The notes: generated from the sequence alone by a model not told the origin. A stretch of 64,000 nucleotides of DNA from Methanobacterium veterum (GCF_000745485.1 NZ_KN050694.1:281195-345194); one strand, 5' to 3'. Shown: positions 27,341 through 37,887, numbered from the stretch's first letter. Made by a program: numbers and translations.

Positions 27341-27357
27341 GTAAAATTAGTAAATTG

Positions 27358-27756
27358 TTAGTATAGCATCTTGGATCTGTATATTCTCCAGTAATATTGT
27401 GCTGCAGTTAATTTTGTTTTTTTGTAATCTATAGTAGTTGGTGGGACAAAATCACTGTCTGTCCAGTCTCTAATTTTAACTGTTGATTTTGTAACCTTTG
27501 CAATTGTTATAACTTCGTGCCAGGCTAAGTGATATTTTCCCTTGTTGTTGTATTTGTAGTAAATTAAGGCTTTTGTTTTTAAAAAATCATTATTATACTG
27601 GTAAGTTTTCCATACCATTTTCATCTTTGAATTATCAAGCCAGAAGTAATGAGTGCCATGATCTACTATTTTCACTGCTGATGCAGGCTGAACGCATTGA
27701 AAAGCTACAAATACCATAAACAGAACACTTAACATCAAATATATGTTTTTGTTCAT
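27358..27756 (-). CDS. Small secreted protein, unknown function
   Basis: A 132-residue protein with a clear signal peptide (MNKNIYLMLSVLFMVFVAF, cleavage after PASA near residue 27). The mature part is basic and aromatic-rich (about 105 residues, many Tyr, Trp and Lys) and probably folds as beta sheet. The ribosome site AAGGAGGTT lies 6 nt before the ATG. There are no cysteines in the mature part. It is a likely extracellular or wall-associated protein of unknown role. Confidence 0.7.
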   Translation of the reverse strand: MNKNIYLMLSVLFMVFVAFQCVQPASAVKIVDHGTHYFWLDNSKMKMVWKTYQYNNDFLKTKALIYYKYNNKGKYHLAWHEVITIAKVTKSTVKIRDWTDSDFVPPTTIDYKKTKLTAAQYYWRIYRSKMLY

Positions 27757-27989
27757 TTTTTAACCTCCTTCAATTTTAACTTTCAAATATGTAACTTATT
27801 TTTAAGTTACAATTAAAAAGTAACATTTTATATATATAAAGTTTTGCTAAAATAGGATTAATCATATATAAAGGTAGAAATTTTGAAATTAGATCAATTA
27901 CAACATTTAAAAGCATTTGAGATACTTATTAATTACATAAAACTGTATTTATTAGGTTAATTCTAAGAATAAGGGCATGATCATGTACC

Positions 27990-30575
27990 TTAACCTGAAT
28001 CACTGATCTGGTTAATAACAGCCTGGTGCATCCTCCTTATAAATTCAATTCTTTCTTCGTATTTTAAAACATCAAGATAGCACTGTGCAACAAGGTTAAA
28101 TGAAAATGGTGAGGGGATTACAGTATTTATCTGTTTTATCTCAAGCTGCCCGCTTTCAATCATTTTTAAAACTCGTTTCGCATTTTTAAGATCCATAAAG
28201 TCTTCTATAACTTCTCTTCTTGCTTCTTTAAGTATTGAAAAGTTTTCATCAAGTTCCTTGACAAAATTTAACAGTATTTTACCTTTAATATGCTGTCTGG
28301 ACACGCTTTTTTGTTTTCCTTTATAATGCCTTAAGATCATCAGTGCTCTTCCAGCACAATGTCTGAACCTTCCAGCCAAAGTTTCAGTTTTATCAATTGC
28401 TTTAATTAAAATATCTTCAATATTTTCAGAGGTAAGTTCATTAAATGATTCTAAACCCCCTATTTTACCTTCTGAACTTAAATAAAACCCATTGTCTGAA
28501 ATTGAAATCATGATATCTCGTTTATACTTTTTAGCCAGTATGTAAGCTACAGCACGGGATAATGCATCATTGACTCTTCTTCCAAAGCAGGTATGGAAAA
28601 CTACGAATTTTCTGTTTCCAAAACCTTTGTAATGCTCTATAAGAAGCTTTTTATTGCTTGGGATCACTGCGTAAAGGTACTGTTCCCTGAAGTATTCATA
28701 AATTGAATTTGCAGCATTGTAATCAACATAGAGAAATTCGTGGATGAAATCCATAATTTCTTCTTTGCTTCGTCCGTATTGAAATTTACCTTCCATCAAT
28801 GCCCTGAACCGTTGAATTTCGAGTGCGAGATCAAATGAAAGAGGCAGCTGTTCTGAAAACCATGAGGGGATACTTGGAGGTCCTGAAGAGGGAGTAACAT
28901 TTAAAGTCATTCCCCTTGCATAATTAAAACGGTATATTTTTCCTCCCAAGACGAAAGTGTCCCCTTTTTGAAGTTTTTCCATGAAATCTTCTTCCACATG
29001 CCCAACTACCTGGCCAGCGCATTTGACCCTTGCAGAGGACCTATCTGGAATTGTACCTATGTTAGTTGAATAGAGCATCCTGGCTAATTTTCCCCTCTTT
29101 CCAAACATGTTAGTGTCATAATCAGCCCATATCTTAGCATATACATATCTATCCTCCAGATCTGTGTATTCTCCAGCTAAGTAACTTAAAACACTTAAAT
29201 AATCATTTATTGTTAGATTTCTATAGCAGTAGCTTCTTTTAACCAGGTCATATGCTGTATCAATGTCCTGTTTACTTTCTATTGCCATTCCATAGATATG
29301 TTGTGCTAAAACATCTAGACAGTTTTCTGGAATGTGTATTTCATCTATTTTCCCTTCAATTGCATTTTTCAGTATCAATGAACATTCCACGAGGTCATCC
29401 CTATCTACAACAATGATCCTCCCTTTGGATTTTTCATGTAACTTGTGTCCACTTCTCCCTATACGCTGTAATGCCCTTGAAACAGATTTAGGAGAACTTA
29501 CAAGTATAACCAGATCTATGTACCCTATATCTATCCCCAGTTCCAGAGATGTGGAGGATACAACTACTTTCAATTCCCCATCTTTCAATTTATCTTCAGT
29601 TTGGAGGCGCAGTTCCTTTGAAAGTGAAGAGTGATGGGTCATAATATTACTGTCATCATACCTGTTTTTAAATCTCTTTTTAAGGTTAAAAACAACACTC
29701 TCTGTACCGCTCCTCGTATTTGTAAATACTAAAGTAGTTTTATGGCTCTGTATCAGTTCATCTAGAAGTTTATAAGTTGCATTGTTCATTTCTTCTGGAT
29801 CTGAGTTTATGATATCATCAACAGGACATAAAACTTTCATATCAAGTCTTTTTAAGTAATTTACATCTACAATCTTACAGTCCCTAACTTCGCCGTCTTG
29901 AGACCCTACCAGATAGTGGGCTACTTTTTCAAGGGGAGAAACAGTTGCACTTAGTCCAATCCTTGTGAAGTTACCTGCCAGATTCTGCAGCCTCTCTAAA
30001 GTCAGACTAAGATGTACTCCTCTTTTATTGTCTGCAAGTGAGTGAATTTCATCTATTATGACATATCCAACGTCTTTTATTTTTTCTCTAAATTTGGGAG
30101 CACAGAGAAGGATTGAAAGTGTTTCTGGGGTTGTAATCAATATGTGCGGTGGCTTTTTAAGCATTTTTGTCCGTTCATATTGAGTTGTATCACCAGTGCG
30201 AACAGCTTTTCTAATTCCAAGTTCTTTTCCTGCAATCTTTTCAATTTCACGTAAAGGTTCATCGATATTTTTTTCTATATCATTATCGAGTGCCTTTAAT
30301 GGAGAAATATAAATACAATATACCTTATCCTCAATCTGATCCATGTCCGAAAGCATGGTTAACTGGCTTATAATTGAAAGAAACGCCGTAAGTGTTTTCC
30401 CAGATCCGGTAGGTGAGGAAATAAGTATGTTGTTACCCTTGTGTACATCCATAATGGAAAGCTTTTGAGATTCTGTAAATCCATCAAACTTGTTTTTAAA
30501 CCATTCTTTGACCCATGGATGTAATAATTTATAAATTTCAGTGTCTTTGTAAATTTTTTCCTGTCTTTTTATCAT
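27990..30575 (-). CDS. lhr: Lhr-family ATP-dependent helicase
   Basis: An 861-residue superfamily 2 helicase. Walker [10 protein letters not shown] (54-61), motif Ia [12 protein letters not shown] box (175-178), motif III LSATVSP, and in the second RecA domain FTNTRSGTE and QRIGRSGH. These are followed by the winged-helix and Lhr-core C-terminal domains. Archaeal Lhr proteins unwind branched DNA and DNA:RNA hybrids and are linked to replication-coupled repair. The next gene upstream, a Mre11/SbcD-related phosphoesterase, is the usual genomic partner of Lhr. A 68-nt copy of the start of this gene lies upstream at 30712-30779. Confidence 0.9.
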   Translation of the reverse strand: MIKRQEKIYKDTEIYKLLHPWVKEWFKNKFDGFTESQKLSIMDVHKGNNILISSPTGSGKTLTAFLSIISQLTMLSDMDQIEDKVYCIYISPLKALDNDIEKNIDEPLREIEKIAGKELGIRKAVRTGDTTQYERTKMLKKPPHILITTPETLSILLCAPKFREKIKDVGYVIIDEIHSLADNKRGVHLSLTLERLQNLAGNFTRIGLSATVSPLEKVAHYLVGSQDGEVRDCKIVDVNYLKRLDMKVLCPVDDIINSDPEEMNNATYKLLDELIQSHKTTLVFTNTRSGTESVVFNLKKRFKNRYDDSNIMTHHSSLSKELRLQTEDKLKDGELKVVVSSTSLELGIDIGYIDLVILVSSPKSVSRALQRIGRSGHKLHEKSKGRIIVVDRDDLVECSLILKNAIEGKIDEIHIPENCLDVLAQHIYGMAIESKQDIDTAYDLVKRSYCYRNLTINDYLSVLSYLAGEYTDLEDRYVYAKIWADYDTNMFGKRGKLARMLYSTNIGTIPDRSSARVKCAGQVVGHVEEDFMEKLQKGDTFVLGGKIYRFNYARGMTLNVTPSSGPPSIPSWFSEQLPLSFDLALEIQRFRALMEGKFQYGRSKEEIMDFIHEFLYVDYNAANSIYEYFREQYLYAVIPSNKKLLIEHYKGFGNRKFVVFHTCFGRRVNDALSRAVAYILAKKYKRDIMISISDNGFYLSSEGKIGGLESFNELTSENIEDILIKAIDKTETLAGRFRHCAGRALMILRHYKGKQKSVSRQHIKGKILLNFVKELDENFSILKEARREVIEDFMDLKNAKRVLKMIESGQLEIKQINTVIPSPFSFNLVAQCYLDVLKYEERIEFIRRMHQAVINQISDSG

Positions 30576-30711
30576 TTTTATCCTTGTTGACTTTAATTTA
30601 CTAATTTTGAGATAAAATATATCAGTTATAATATTTTATGAATTATATGTTACTATTTTTTTTCAATACTTAATTTTAAGTTAAACTGGTAAAAAATAAC
30701 GATCTACTCTA

Positions 30712-30779
30712 ATTTCAGTGTCTTTATAAATCTTTTCCTGTCTTTTTATCATTTTAATCCTTTTGACCTTAATTTACTC
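30712..30779 (-). pseudogene. Duplicated 5' end of the lhr gene
   Basis: Its reverse complement aligns with 30535-30603 and covers the leader and the first 14 codons. The peptide [14 protein letters not shown] is identical to the true start, while the DNA differs at about six mostly silent positions. The frame then continues for only six unrelated codons to a stop. It is either a decayed duplicate or, less likely, a short upstream peptide. Confidence 0.7.
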
Positions 30780-30831
30780 AAAATAAGAATTAATTAAGCA
30801 TTAATTCATTCTTATTTTATAATTAATTTGG

Positions 30832-31560
30832 TTATATTTTTATATTCAATAAATTTTTTATCTTCCCAAAATTCATGACTTCAAAGTTTTCAACCGCAAA
30901 CACTTCAAAATCAGCTAAAGAAACATCTTTTAGAAATGGAGAAATAGTTTTTTGCTGCAGGCAGTCGGAACCCTCAGTTATAAAGTTAAAAGAAGGCATT
31001 ACTATAAACTTCTTGTCATTTACTTTCCCCTTTAAGAAACATTTTACTTTTTCTACCCTTTCTCCGCTTCTAAGTCCAATACTTGGGTGTTCATGGCCAA
31101 TAATTACAGTATTTTCTTCAATTTTCTCAAAACCTTGGGGTATTTTATCGCCGTGCATTATGATGTAATTTTCTACTGAGTAATTTTCATATACATCTAG
31201 ATCGCACTTTTCAGCTATAAACCCTGTAAAATTGTCATGATTTCCTTTAATTAGAATTATTTCATCAAAATTTTCCTTAAGAAATGTAATGAAGTCCATA
31301 ACTTCATCCCATTCCTGTTTGCTGATTTTACCAAATTCATGTTTTAAATCGCCGTTAACTATAATTTTACTGGCATTTGAAGCGCCTATTATTTCTTTAA
31401 GTCTAGCTATAATTTTTTTATATTGAAATCTGGGGATCATAAAGCCTTCTCTATTTAAAGCGTATTCGTAACCCAGATGGATGTCTGATATGATTAAACA
31501 GTCTTTAATAAGCAGAGCTGAGTCAACAATTTCTGCACCATATATTTCATTAGTTTTCAT
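30832..31560 (-). CDS. Metallophosphoesterase, SbcD/Mre11-related archaeal type
   Basis: A 242-residue calcineurin-like phosphoesterase. All five metal motifs are visible: SDIHLG (D26, H28), NGDLKHEFG, KGNHDNF, MHGDKIP and GHEHPSIG. It matches the archaeal SbcD-related subfamily that is typically encoded next to lhr. The substrate, possibly a nucleic acid end or cyclic phosphodiester, is not established. It lies upstream of lhr in the same direction with a 256-nt gap, so shared transcription is possible but not required. Confidence 0.85.
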   Translation of the reverse strand: MKTNEIYGAEIVDSALLIKDCLIISDIHLGYEYALNREGFMIPRFQYKKIIARLKEIIGASNASKIIVNGDLKHEFGKISKQEWDEVMDFITFLKENFDEIILIKGNHDNFTGFIAEKCDLDVYENYSVENYIIMHGDKIPQGFEKIEENTVIIGHEHPSIGLRSGERVEKVKCFLKGKVNDKKFIVMPSFNFITEGSDCLQQKTISPFLKDVSLADFEVFAVENFEVMNFGKIKNLLNIKI

Positions 31561-32131
31561 GTAAATCTTTGATATTTTGATCCTGATTTTAAAAAAAATA
31601 TTTTTTTTGGCATTCTATGAATATATTAAAAATAATTGATAAGTACATTAACTTGTATAATGAAGTAAATATATTTTACTACATATATACCACGTATCTC
31701 AAAACTATTAATTTTCGCTCATGTATATTATCAAGTGTCTGGTTTATACTTCATTAACGTATTTACTGGTTAATTTAGGTTGAAATTGTTTAAAAAAATT
31801 CCATTTATTTAGCCAATACATAATAATTTAGTAACAGTTGCGCAATACTCCAAGCGTTAATTTTAATAAATTTTGACCTCATTTAAATAACTATGCTGTG
31901 CATATATCAAGAATTTAATATAAATTGTAAAGATCATAACTAATCACATACCGCAGATTATATAACTAATTTTTATAGGCAAGACATTTTTAAAGGTGAA
32001 TAACATAATTTATTTAAATTATAGATGGAATAAATTTTAATTGATTACAGCTGAGTGGTTTAAACCTTATTGTGATTAAATAAAATGAATATGTACTATT
32101 TAATAATTTACTATAAATAAAGGTGATTTAT
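31561..32131. other. Divergent spacer with dispersed repeat copy
   Basis: About 570 nt between divergent genes. Bases 31705-31808 match the reverse complement of 9741-9836. The rest is A/T-rich. The ribosome site AAAGGTGAT of the HEAT gene is at the right end. No gene is seen. Confidence 0.55.
31705..31808 (-). repeat. Dispersed repeat, copy 2
   Basis: Reverse-complement match to 9741-9836. The shared words include TTTTCGCTCATGTA, GGTTTATACTTCATTAA, GGTTAATTTAGGTTGAA and AATTCCATTTATTTAG. Confidence 0.65.
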
Positions 32132-32701
32132 ATGGCGAGTGAAATTGATACCCTCATAAAAAATTTAAAAGATGGCGATGTAGAAAGGCGAAAGGAAGCA
32201 GCAGAAGAAATTGGTAAATCAGGAGATTCAAATGGAATTGAACCTCTTATTGAAGCTTTCAACGATGAAAGCCCTACAGTTAGGTTCCAAGCCGCTAAAT
32301 CTCTTGGGGAAATAGGGAATCCTGCGATAGATCCATTAATAGAAGCTTTAAAAAATGATAACGAAGGAAAAATAAAAAAATACATCACCCTTGCACTTAA
32401 AGACATTGGTGATGTCAGCGTTGTTGATACTTTAATTGATGTTTTAAATGATGACGACTTTGCGGTTCGAAAATTTGCTGCAAAGGCTTTAGGGGAAATA
32501 GGGGATAAAAAAGCTCTGGAACCTCTTGTTGAATCATTAACCGATGAAGATTGGGGTGTTAAAGTAGCTACACTTAAAGCCCTTGGTGATCTTGGTGATG
32601 AAAGAGCTATAGATCCAATTAAAAAAGCAAGAAGGGCTGCTACTGGAGATAAAGACCTTAAAAAAGTTGCAAACAAAGCTTTAAAGAAGATAGGTAAATA
32701 A
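32132..32701 (+). CDS. HEAT-repeat (PBS-lyase type) protein
   Basis: A 189-residue protein made of about six HEAT/PBS-lyase-like repeats of 31 residues, each with the pattern [24 protein letters not shown]. Such proteins form a right-handed solenoid for protein-protein binding; archaeal members are mostly uncharacterised. The ATG at 32132 lies 7-8 nt after AAAGGTGAT and is preferred over the in-frame GTG at 32123. It is monocistronic, convergent with the coiled-coil gene. Confidence 0.85.
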   Translation: MASEIDTLIKNLKDGDVERRKEAAEEIGKSGDSNGIEPLIEAFNDESPTVRFQAAKSLGEIGNPAIDPLIEALKNDNEGKIKKYITLALKDIGDVSVVDTLIDVLNDDDFAVRKFAAKALGEIGDKKALEPLVESLTDEDWGVKVATLKALGDLGDERAIDPIKKARRAATGDKDLKKVANKALKKIGK

Positions 32702-32744
32702 TTTTACTTAAATTATTTTTTTTAACCATGATATTTTCTGCGGA

Positions 32745-33470
32745 TTAAGTTCCGTCTTTTTTTCTAATTTTTTTAAAAATGTTACCCATGATACTGCCCT
32801 TTTCAAGCTCCTTGATAACATTATCCTTTTCCTGAACCACACCCCAGAGCAGCTCGTGACTTTTCTTTAGTTTATCATATTCATCTTTGGTTAATTCAAC
32901 TTCATTTATTTTGAGCCTCAAAGATTCTTTTTCAAGGGTGCGTAAATCAGTTAATCTTTTAACTTCTCTTTCAAGCTCTTTATTTACGGTTTTTAACTTA
33001 TTATACTGATTATAAATAGCATTAAGTTCTTCTATATCTTTATTGAGCATTTCAATTTCAGCTTGATAGCCGTCATTAATCTTTTTAATGTCTAACTGAA
33101 GTTCTTCTATCTGTACTTCGTGTAAATCATTGAGATTTTTTATTTTTTGATCCTGTTCCATCAATTCCTGATCTTTGCAGGATAACAGTTCTTTTAAATT
33201 AAGAATTTCTTGATCTTTTTCGTTTAATGACTGTTTCAGTTCATTAATACTAGAATTTACATCCTGTGAACCATTAAATTCCTGCTCGAAATCTGCTTTA
33301 CTTAAAATTACAATATCTTCAACATTTTCAAAATCAGTACCTTCTATCTGCTCTTTTTTAACAGGTATCATATACCTTCGAGTAATCTTTTTACTACCAT
33401 CTTCAGACTTTGCCTTTGATGTTCTTTCATATTTTTTAAGTTTGCAGTATAAAACAGGGATATTTTTCAT
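32745..33470 (-). CDS. Coiled-coil protein, unknown function
   Basis: A 241-residue protein. An N-terminal globular part of about 60 residues (PVLYCKLKKYERTSKAKS...RRYMIPVKKEQ) precedes a long coiled coil (about 70-225) with heptad-like Leu/Ile spacing and Glu/Lys/Gln richness. The basic C-terminal tail is FKKIRKK. No catalytic motif is seen. It resembles structural or adaptor proteins. No membrane helix or signal peptide is visible. Confidence 0.65.
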   Translation of the reverse strand: MKNIPVLYCKLKKYERTSKAKSEDGSKKITRRYMIPVKKEQIEGTDFENVEDIVILSKADFEQEFNGSQDVNSSINELKQSLNEKDQEILNLKELLSCKDQELMEQDQKIKNLNDLHEVQIEELQLDIKKINDGYQAEIEMLNKDIEELNAIYNQYNKLKTVNKELEREVKRLTDLRTLEKESLRLKINEVELTKDEYDKLKKSHELLWGVVQEKDNVIKELEKGSIMGNIFKKIRKKDGT

Positions 33471-33894
33471 TGGATGTGAATATATTAACTTCTAATATAT
33501 AACTTTTGAGTTATTTTAGATTAAACTGATTAAATACAGTGATAATATAGTGAATTAAGTAACTTTTTAAACACTTAATTTTAGATATATCCGAAAATCG
33601 TAGATTTTCGAGTGCTATACATTTTTCTACGCCTGAGGAAATTTATTTCCTCGGCCACAAAAACCTCTGGTTTTTGTAGGCGTAAAAAAATCGCAGATTT
33701 TCTTTAAGCTTTTGACAGATAAATTTAGATTGAATATATTGAAGGAAATTCATTCTGATTTTCCTGAACCGCAAAAATATTTTCAATATTTTTGGAGGTT
33801 TAAACCATGTAAATACATTTTTTTAGATCAATTAATCTAAATTTTGGTAATTCACTATAAATTATTTAGATATAAACATACTATATAAAAAGAT
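33471..33894. other. Divergent spacer with hairpin array
   Basis: Over 200 nt of this 424-nt spacer are short inverted repeats (33592-33794, listed separately). The right end carries a TATA-like ATATAAAC/TATATAAAAA about 15-25 nt before the msrB ATG, so that transcript may be leaderless. Confidence 0.65.
33592..33794. repeat. Hairpin array (five inverted repeats)
   Basis: CGAAAATC-GTA-GATTTTCG is at 33592-33610, and GAGGAAAT-TT-ATTTCCTC at 33635-33652 (extended by GCC/GGC). ACAAAAACC-TCT-GGTTTTTGT is at 33657-33677, AAAATC-GCA-GATTTT at 33687-33701, and CAAAAATATT-TTC-AATATTTTTG at 33772-33794. All arms are perfect and the loops are 2-3 nt. Confidence 0.8.
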
Positions 33895-34347
33895 ATGAAA
33901 ACTGATCCAGAAAAAATCAGGATTTATTCATCTAAAACTGGAAAAGTAGAACTGATGGAAAAAGTAGAAAAAACTGATGACGAGTGGAAAGAAATACTTA
34001 CTCCCCAGCAGTTTGATGTAGCACGGAAAAAAGGCACTGAGCTGGCGTTTACTGGAAAATATCACGATTGTCATGAAGATGGAATCTACAAGTGCGTGTG
34101 CTGTGAAATTGATTTGTTTGACTCCAAAACAAAATTTGAATCAGGAACTGGTTGGCCCAGCTTCTGGGAACCTATCGCAGAAGAAAATGTGAAAACAGAA
34201 ACAGATGAAAGCTATAACATGATTCGAACTGAAGTTTTATGTGCCCTTTGTGACGCTCATCTGGGCCATGTTTTTGATGACGGCCCTCCGCCAACAGGAA
34301 AAAGATACTGTATGAATTCAGCATCTTTAAAATTTGTTAAAAGATAA
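33895..34347 (+). CDS. msrB: Peptide methionine-(R)-S-oxide reductase
   Basis: A 150-residue MsrB enzyme, which reduces methionine-R-sulfoxide in proteins. Zinc-binding cysteines C67/C70 (KCVCC) and C116/C119 (CALC), the catalytic C139 in RYCMNSASL, and the substrate motifs SGTGWPSF and HLGHVF are all present. Length is normal. It is monocistronic and convergent with the nitrilase gene. It fits oxidative-damage repair alongside FprA and glutaredoxin elsewhere in the window. Confidence 0.95.
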   Translation: MKTDPEKIRIYSSKTGKVELMEKVEKTDDEWKEILTPQQFDVARKKGTELAFTGKYHDCHEDGIYKCVCCEIDLFDSKTKFESGTGWPSFWEPIAEENVKTETDESYNMIRTEVLCALCDAHLGHVFDDGPPPTGKRYCMNSASLKFVKR

Positions 34348-34362
34348 ATCCCTATTTTTATT

Positions 34363-35193
34363 TTATTTTTTTATTAAACTGTAGATATCTTCACGTCTGC
34401 CATTTAATAAGGGTAATTCTTCACGTATTTCTTTAACCCTTGATAAGTTTATATCAGCATAAATTACTTCTTCTTTCTCACCAGCTCTAGCTAAAACCTT
34501 GCCCCATGGATCAGCAACCATTGAATTACCATATGCAACATATGAAAGTTTTTCATTTCTAGCTGGCGATACAGCAGCTACATAAAGCTGATTATCGATT
34601 GCTCTTCCCCTAATTAAAGTTTCCCAGTGTGCAGGGCCAGTGGTCATGTTGAATGCTCCAGGTATGACAATTAGTTCTGCCCCTTTTAATGCCATAAGTC
34701 TTGAAAGTTCAGGGAATCTTATATCATAACATATTGCTACTCCAATTTTGCAGAGTTCAGTATCAATAACGGTTATTTGATTTCCTGCACTTAATGTCTC
34801 TGATTCTTTAAATCTAATTTTTTCAGGAATATCAATATCAAAAAGGTGCATTTTTCTGTGAGATCCAATTATGTCTCCATTTCTATTAAATATAAAACTG
34901 GAATTGTATAATTTGTCCCCATCTAATTCCGGTATTGAACCTGCTATGATATAAATATTTAAGTCTTTTACAGCTTTAGAAATTGATTTAAGCGTTTTAC
35001 TGTTTTTCTTTTCTTCTGCATATTCTGTGAACTTATCGTTATCATAGGGGCAATTGAACATTTCAGGTAAGATTACCAGATCACTCTTAGTTAGAGCTGC
35101 AGTCTTAATCATATCTAAAGCATTCTTTATATTAGAATCTTTATTATCAATGACTTTCATCTGGCATAAAGCAAGTTTAAACTGGTTTTTCAT
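34363..35193 (-). CDS. Carbon-nitrogen hydrolase (nitrilase superfamily, Nit2-like)
   Basis: A 276-residue amidase with the Glu-Lys-Cys triad visible: E44 (LPEMFN), K114 (SHRKMHLF) and C155 ([10 protein letters not shown]). The sequence is closest to the Nit2/omega-amidase branch, which deamidates alpha-ketoglutaramate or similar amides. The start codon at 35193 gives the standard N-terminus ([10 protein letters not shown]). It lies 16 nt from the end of convergent msrB, with a T-rich spacer that may terminate both. The exact substrate is unproven. Confidence 0.87.
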   Translation of the reverse strand: MKNQFKLALCQMKVIDNKDSNIKNALDMIKTAALTKSDLVILPEMFNCPYDNDKFTEYAEEKKNSKTLKSISKAVKDLNIYIIAGSIPELDGDKLYNSSFIFNRNGDIIGSHRKMHLFDIDIPEKIRFKESETLSAGNQITVIDTELCKIGVAICYDIRFPELSRLMALKGAELIVIPGAFNMTTGPAHWETLIRGRAIDNQLYVAAVSPARNEKLSYVAYGNSMVADPWGKVLARAGEKEEVIYADINLSRVKEIREELPLLNGRREDIYSLIKK

Positions 35194-35236
35194 TTAATCA
35201 CTGACTTATTTTTTTAAAAAATTCTAATAATTGGGG

Positions 35237-35650
35237 TTATGATGACTGTTTTATCATATCTATCCAGAAATCTTCAAGGCTTTTTAAAACTTTAATAAAG
35301 CTATCCAGATTTGCAGGTTTGGTTATAAAAGAATTAGCATAGTTATATGTTTCAGAAATATCTTCAGGAGCACTGGATGTGGTTAAAATTATAACTGGAA
35401 TAGATTTTAAATTTTCATCTTCCTTTATTTCTACAAGGACTTCGCGGCCATCTTTGCGCGGTAGATTAAGATCAAGCAACACCAGATCTGGCCGAGGAGC
35501 ATTTTTATACTCTCCTTTCTTATGTAAAAAATCCATAGCTGCTATGCCATCGTTTACAACATGCATTTTATTCAGTGTTGTAAAATCCTTAAATATTTCA
35601 TTTATTAAGCGTACATCAGCCGCATTATCTTCAACCAATAAAATTTCCAC
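35237..35650 (-). CDS. Stand-alone response regulator receiver
   Basis: A single CheY-like domain of the Rcp1 type (VEILLVEDNAADVRL, phosphoacceptor in LVLLDLNLPRKDG, ILTTSSAP, FITKPANLD), with no output domain. Such receivers usually serve phytochrome-like or PAS kinases in phosphorelays. The start is uncertain: GTG at 35650 is given, but GGGGGAG lies 5 nt before an in-frame CTG at about 35665, which may be the true start. A TTG at 35698 gives a longer frame that spans the ribosome site. No kinase is adjacent. Confidence 0.82.
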   Translation of the reverse strand: MEILLVEDNAADVRLINEIFKDFTTLNKMHVVNDGIAAMDFLHKKGEYKNAPRPDLVLLDLNLPRKDGREVLVEIKEDENLKSIPVIILTTSSAPEDISETYNYANSFITKPANLDSFIKVLKSLEDFWIDMIKQSS

Positions 35651-35802
35651 ATAGTCGCCTAACAGTTGTACTCCCCCTTGCACTTTTTTATACTTCAATA
35701 CTGATATACTTTATTAACACTATATCAGTTTATTAATAATAAGTTTAGAATTTTTTATGTATGGTTATTAAACTGGAAATTAAATTTACTGGAGGTAATG
35801 GT

Positions 35803-36081
35803 ATGAATAATCGGGATTTGGAGAATAAAAGTAGTTTAGAAAGTTCATCAAAGGAGTTAAGGAAATTTAAAGAAATTGAATCAACTGTTGATAATTATAT
35901 ACTTGAAATTAAAAATTCAGGTGATTTAACTAATGTTTTTCAATTTACTAAAGAAATGGCCAATATAATTATTTTTTTAGCAGAAAACGATAGGAAAGGT
36001 ACATTATTCAATTTTGTAACGGATTATCTAGAGAAGATGATAGATAAAGGTAAAATAATCAGACAGGAAAAGGGGTTATAA
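35803..36081 (+). CDS. Small helical protein, unknown function
   Basis: A 92-residue protein, helical and charged (MNNRDLENKSSLESSSKELRK...). The ATG at 35803 lies 6 nt after GGAGGTAAT and is preferred over an in-frame ATG at 35761. It is divergent from the receiver gene at 35237, with about 100 nt between them, and might work with it. There is no recognised motif. Confidence 0.6.
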   Translation: MNNRDLENKSSLESSSKELRKFKEIESTVDNYILEIKNSGDLTNVFQFTKEMANIIIFLAENDRKGTLFNFVTDYLEKMIDKGKIIRQEKGL

Positions 36082-36166
36082 AAAGTTTTAAAATATAAAA
36101 TGAAATATATCTAGATTTAATTCAATCATTATGTGGAAAAAAAATAAGATTTAAAAAATAGTTTAA

Positions 36167-36418
36167 TCAGTCATTTAATCCCATTAAATAAGAATAATCG
36201 TTAGGTTTATACCCTACGACTACTTTATCTCCAATTTTTACAAAAGGAAATCCATTAGCACCATATTCACGCATTTCTTCCAGTATTTTTGTACGCTCTT
36301 TATCATCTGCTAAATCAAAATCCGTATATTCAAAAGGTATTTTATGATCTTTAAAGAATTCTTTTGTCTTTTTACACCATGGACAGGTGCTTAAAGTATA
36401 CATTTTGACTTTTTCCAT
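36167..36418 (-). CDS. Glutaredoxin-like protein
   Basis: An 83-residue thioredoxin-fold protein with the redox pair C12-P-W-C15 (STCPWCKKTKEFF), a cis-proline motif NGFPFVKIG and GYKPND near the C-terminus. It resembles the small archaeal glutaredoxin/NrdH-like proteins that reduce disulfides with electrons from a thioredoxin or F420-dependent reductase. The ribosome site GGAGGT is followed by a 6-nt spacer. It is monocistronic. Confidence 0.88.
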   Translation of the reverse strand: MEKVKMYTLSTCPWCKKTKEFFKDHKIPFEYTDFDLADDKERTKILEEMREYGANGFPFVKIGDKVVVGYKPNDYSYLMGLND

Positions 36419-36574
36419 AATTTTACCTCCAGTATTATTTATTTAAATCAATTTTAGGGAGGGCATATAAATATAAAAACTCCATATGATTGTTTTAATT
36501 CTATGTTTATTTTATTATTTAATATATGATATTTATTATTTATGTTAGGTGTCAAATTGAAAAACTTTTATCTT

Positions 36575-36685
36575 CAGCTGCATTATCCAAAAAAACGGAT
36601 TATTTATCTAAAAAATTAAATTATAAGCTTTATTAAGCTGAATTATCTAAAAAAACAGGTCATCTATTTAAAAAATTAAAACAGG
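36575..36685. repeat. Imperfect tandem duplication at a gene 3' end
   Basis: Two units of about 50 nt with a 60-nt period (36575-36627 and 36635-36685) share AGCTGMATTATCYAAAAAAAC and TTTAAAAAATTAAA. The second unit includes the last eight codons and stop of the minus-strand gene at 36660-37601. The first is therefore a copy of that gene's 3' end. Confidence 0.6.
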
Positions 36686-37601
36686 CATCAATTAATCTAT
36701 TTGAATTGGAATAAACGTCAGAATTTTTTTCCCACTCTGGAATCTCGTAGACAAATACAGGAGTTCCTGTAGCCGTTATTGGGCTGTCAACATCATTAAT
36801 TGATGTACTTTCTGCTTTTTCATCTGTGTTTCTTGGATAATAATTGAAATCAGGCAAGATATCTTTGATAGCCTCTGCGAGATTAACTGATTTTGAGTCC
36901 ATAGTGGGTGTGGCTATATAATATCCATTACCGTAGCCATATTTATGATTATGGCAAATTATCACCAGATCATAATCTGACTTTTTAATATCCGGGACCA
37001 CATACTGAGCAACAAGCCCTTCACCATTATAACGACCTATGGTATAATCATTTGGGCTGCTGGTAACGTTTATCACATAATTTACAATTTGGACGTTATG
37101 TTTGCCCACATATGATTTTATGACCTTAGGTACAACTGTTTTAGCAGAGATTTCCCGAGGATGCATCCCTGTTATGATAGCTATTTTAGGGCCAGATGAA
37201 CCATAATTAGAGTAAACATCTTTAGTTACATATCCTTTGCTATTTGAACCTAAAAAGGAATGATCAGGAGTTATCGAACTGTGCAAACCTAATAAATTTG
37301 AGAAAATATTGTTTGGAATTATTATTAAAGAGGTTAAAATGCATAAAACAGCTAAAATAAAGAGTATTTTACCTAAACTGGTTTTTCTCTTAGTCACATT
37401 TTCTTCTGGATATTGGTAATAGTCGTAGATATCCTCAACTAATATTAGGTCTCCACCACATACGCTGCATGAGTTTAAACTGCAGAAGACTGAATTTTTT
37501 TGACCATTAGATCCCAGATTTTGAATACAGTCTTCATACTCACTTTCTTCAAGTTTATAATATCCATTGCACTTCTTGCATATTAAATAATAATCAGGCA
37601 C
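36660..37601 (-). CDS. Zinc-ribbon, membrane-anchored M14-like metallohydrolase
   Basis: A 313-residue protein. It has an N-terminal zinc ribbon (C8, C11, C45, C48), one transmembrane helix (about 78-98) and an extracytoplasmic domain with M14 carboxypeptidase-like motifs: GMHPREIS (H147, E150), ICHNHKYG (H217 or H219) and YEIPEWE (E286). This fits a zinc carboxypeptidase or aspartoacylase-like amidase acting outside the membrane, possibly on pseudomurein peptides; that is inference. Its N-terminal 60 residues are similar to those of the NERD protein at 10141. The 3' end is partly duplicated downstream. Confidence 0.7.
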   Translation of the reverse strand: MPDYYLICKKCNGYYKLEESEYEDCIQNLGSNGQKNSVFCSLNSCSVCGGDLILVEDIYDYYQYPEENVTKRKTSLGKILFILAVLCILTSLIIIPNNIFSNLLGLHSSITPDHSFLGSNSKGYVTKDVYSNYGSSGPKIAIITGMHPREISAKTVVPKVIKSYVGKHNVQIVNYVINVTSSPNDYTIGRYNGEGLVAQYVVPDIKKSDYDLVIICHNHKYGYGNGYYIATPTMDSKSVNLAEAIKDILPDFNYYPRNTDEKAESTSINDVDSPITATGTPVFVYEIPEWEKNSDVYSNSNRLIDACFNFLNR

Positions 37602-37887
37602 TATTTTTTATTTATTGGAAGTTATTTTTATATTTTTCAGGAAATTGAGAAATTTTAAAGGGCTTAAAATTCAGCATTATCCAAATAATCAAAAATATCA
37701 GGTTTAGGTAGTAAAATAATTGAATTAGTCTGACATATTATTTTTTTTAGGGATTTAATTAATTTAAACTCATTTTTTAAGCATTTAGGCTCTAAAATAA
37801 ACATTAAAAGTATTAAAACTTTAGCATAACCTCTTAATAAGGTTTATACCCTTTAAAGTGATATTTTAAATATCGGAGGAATATTTT

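Noticed and set aside
32128..32676. Open minus-strand frame opposite the HEAT-repeat gene
   Set aside because: It is an antisense shadow of a repetitive gene, Ser/Ala-rich, with no ribosome site.
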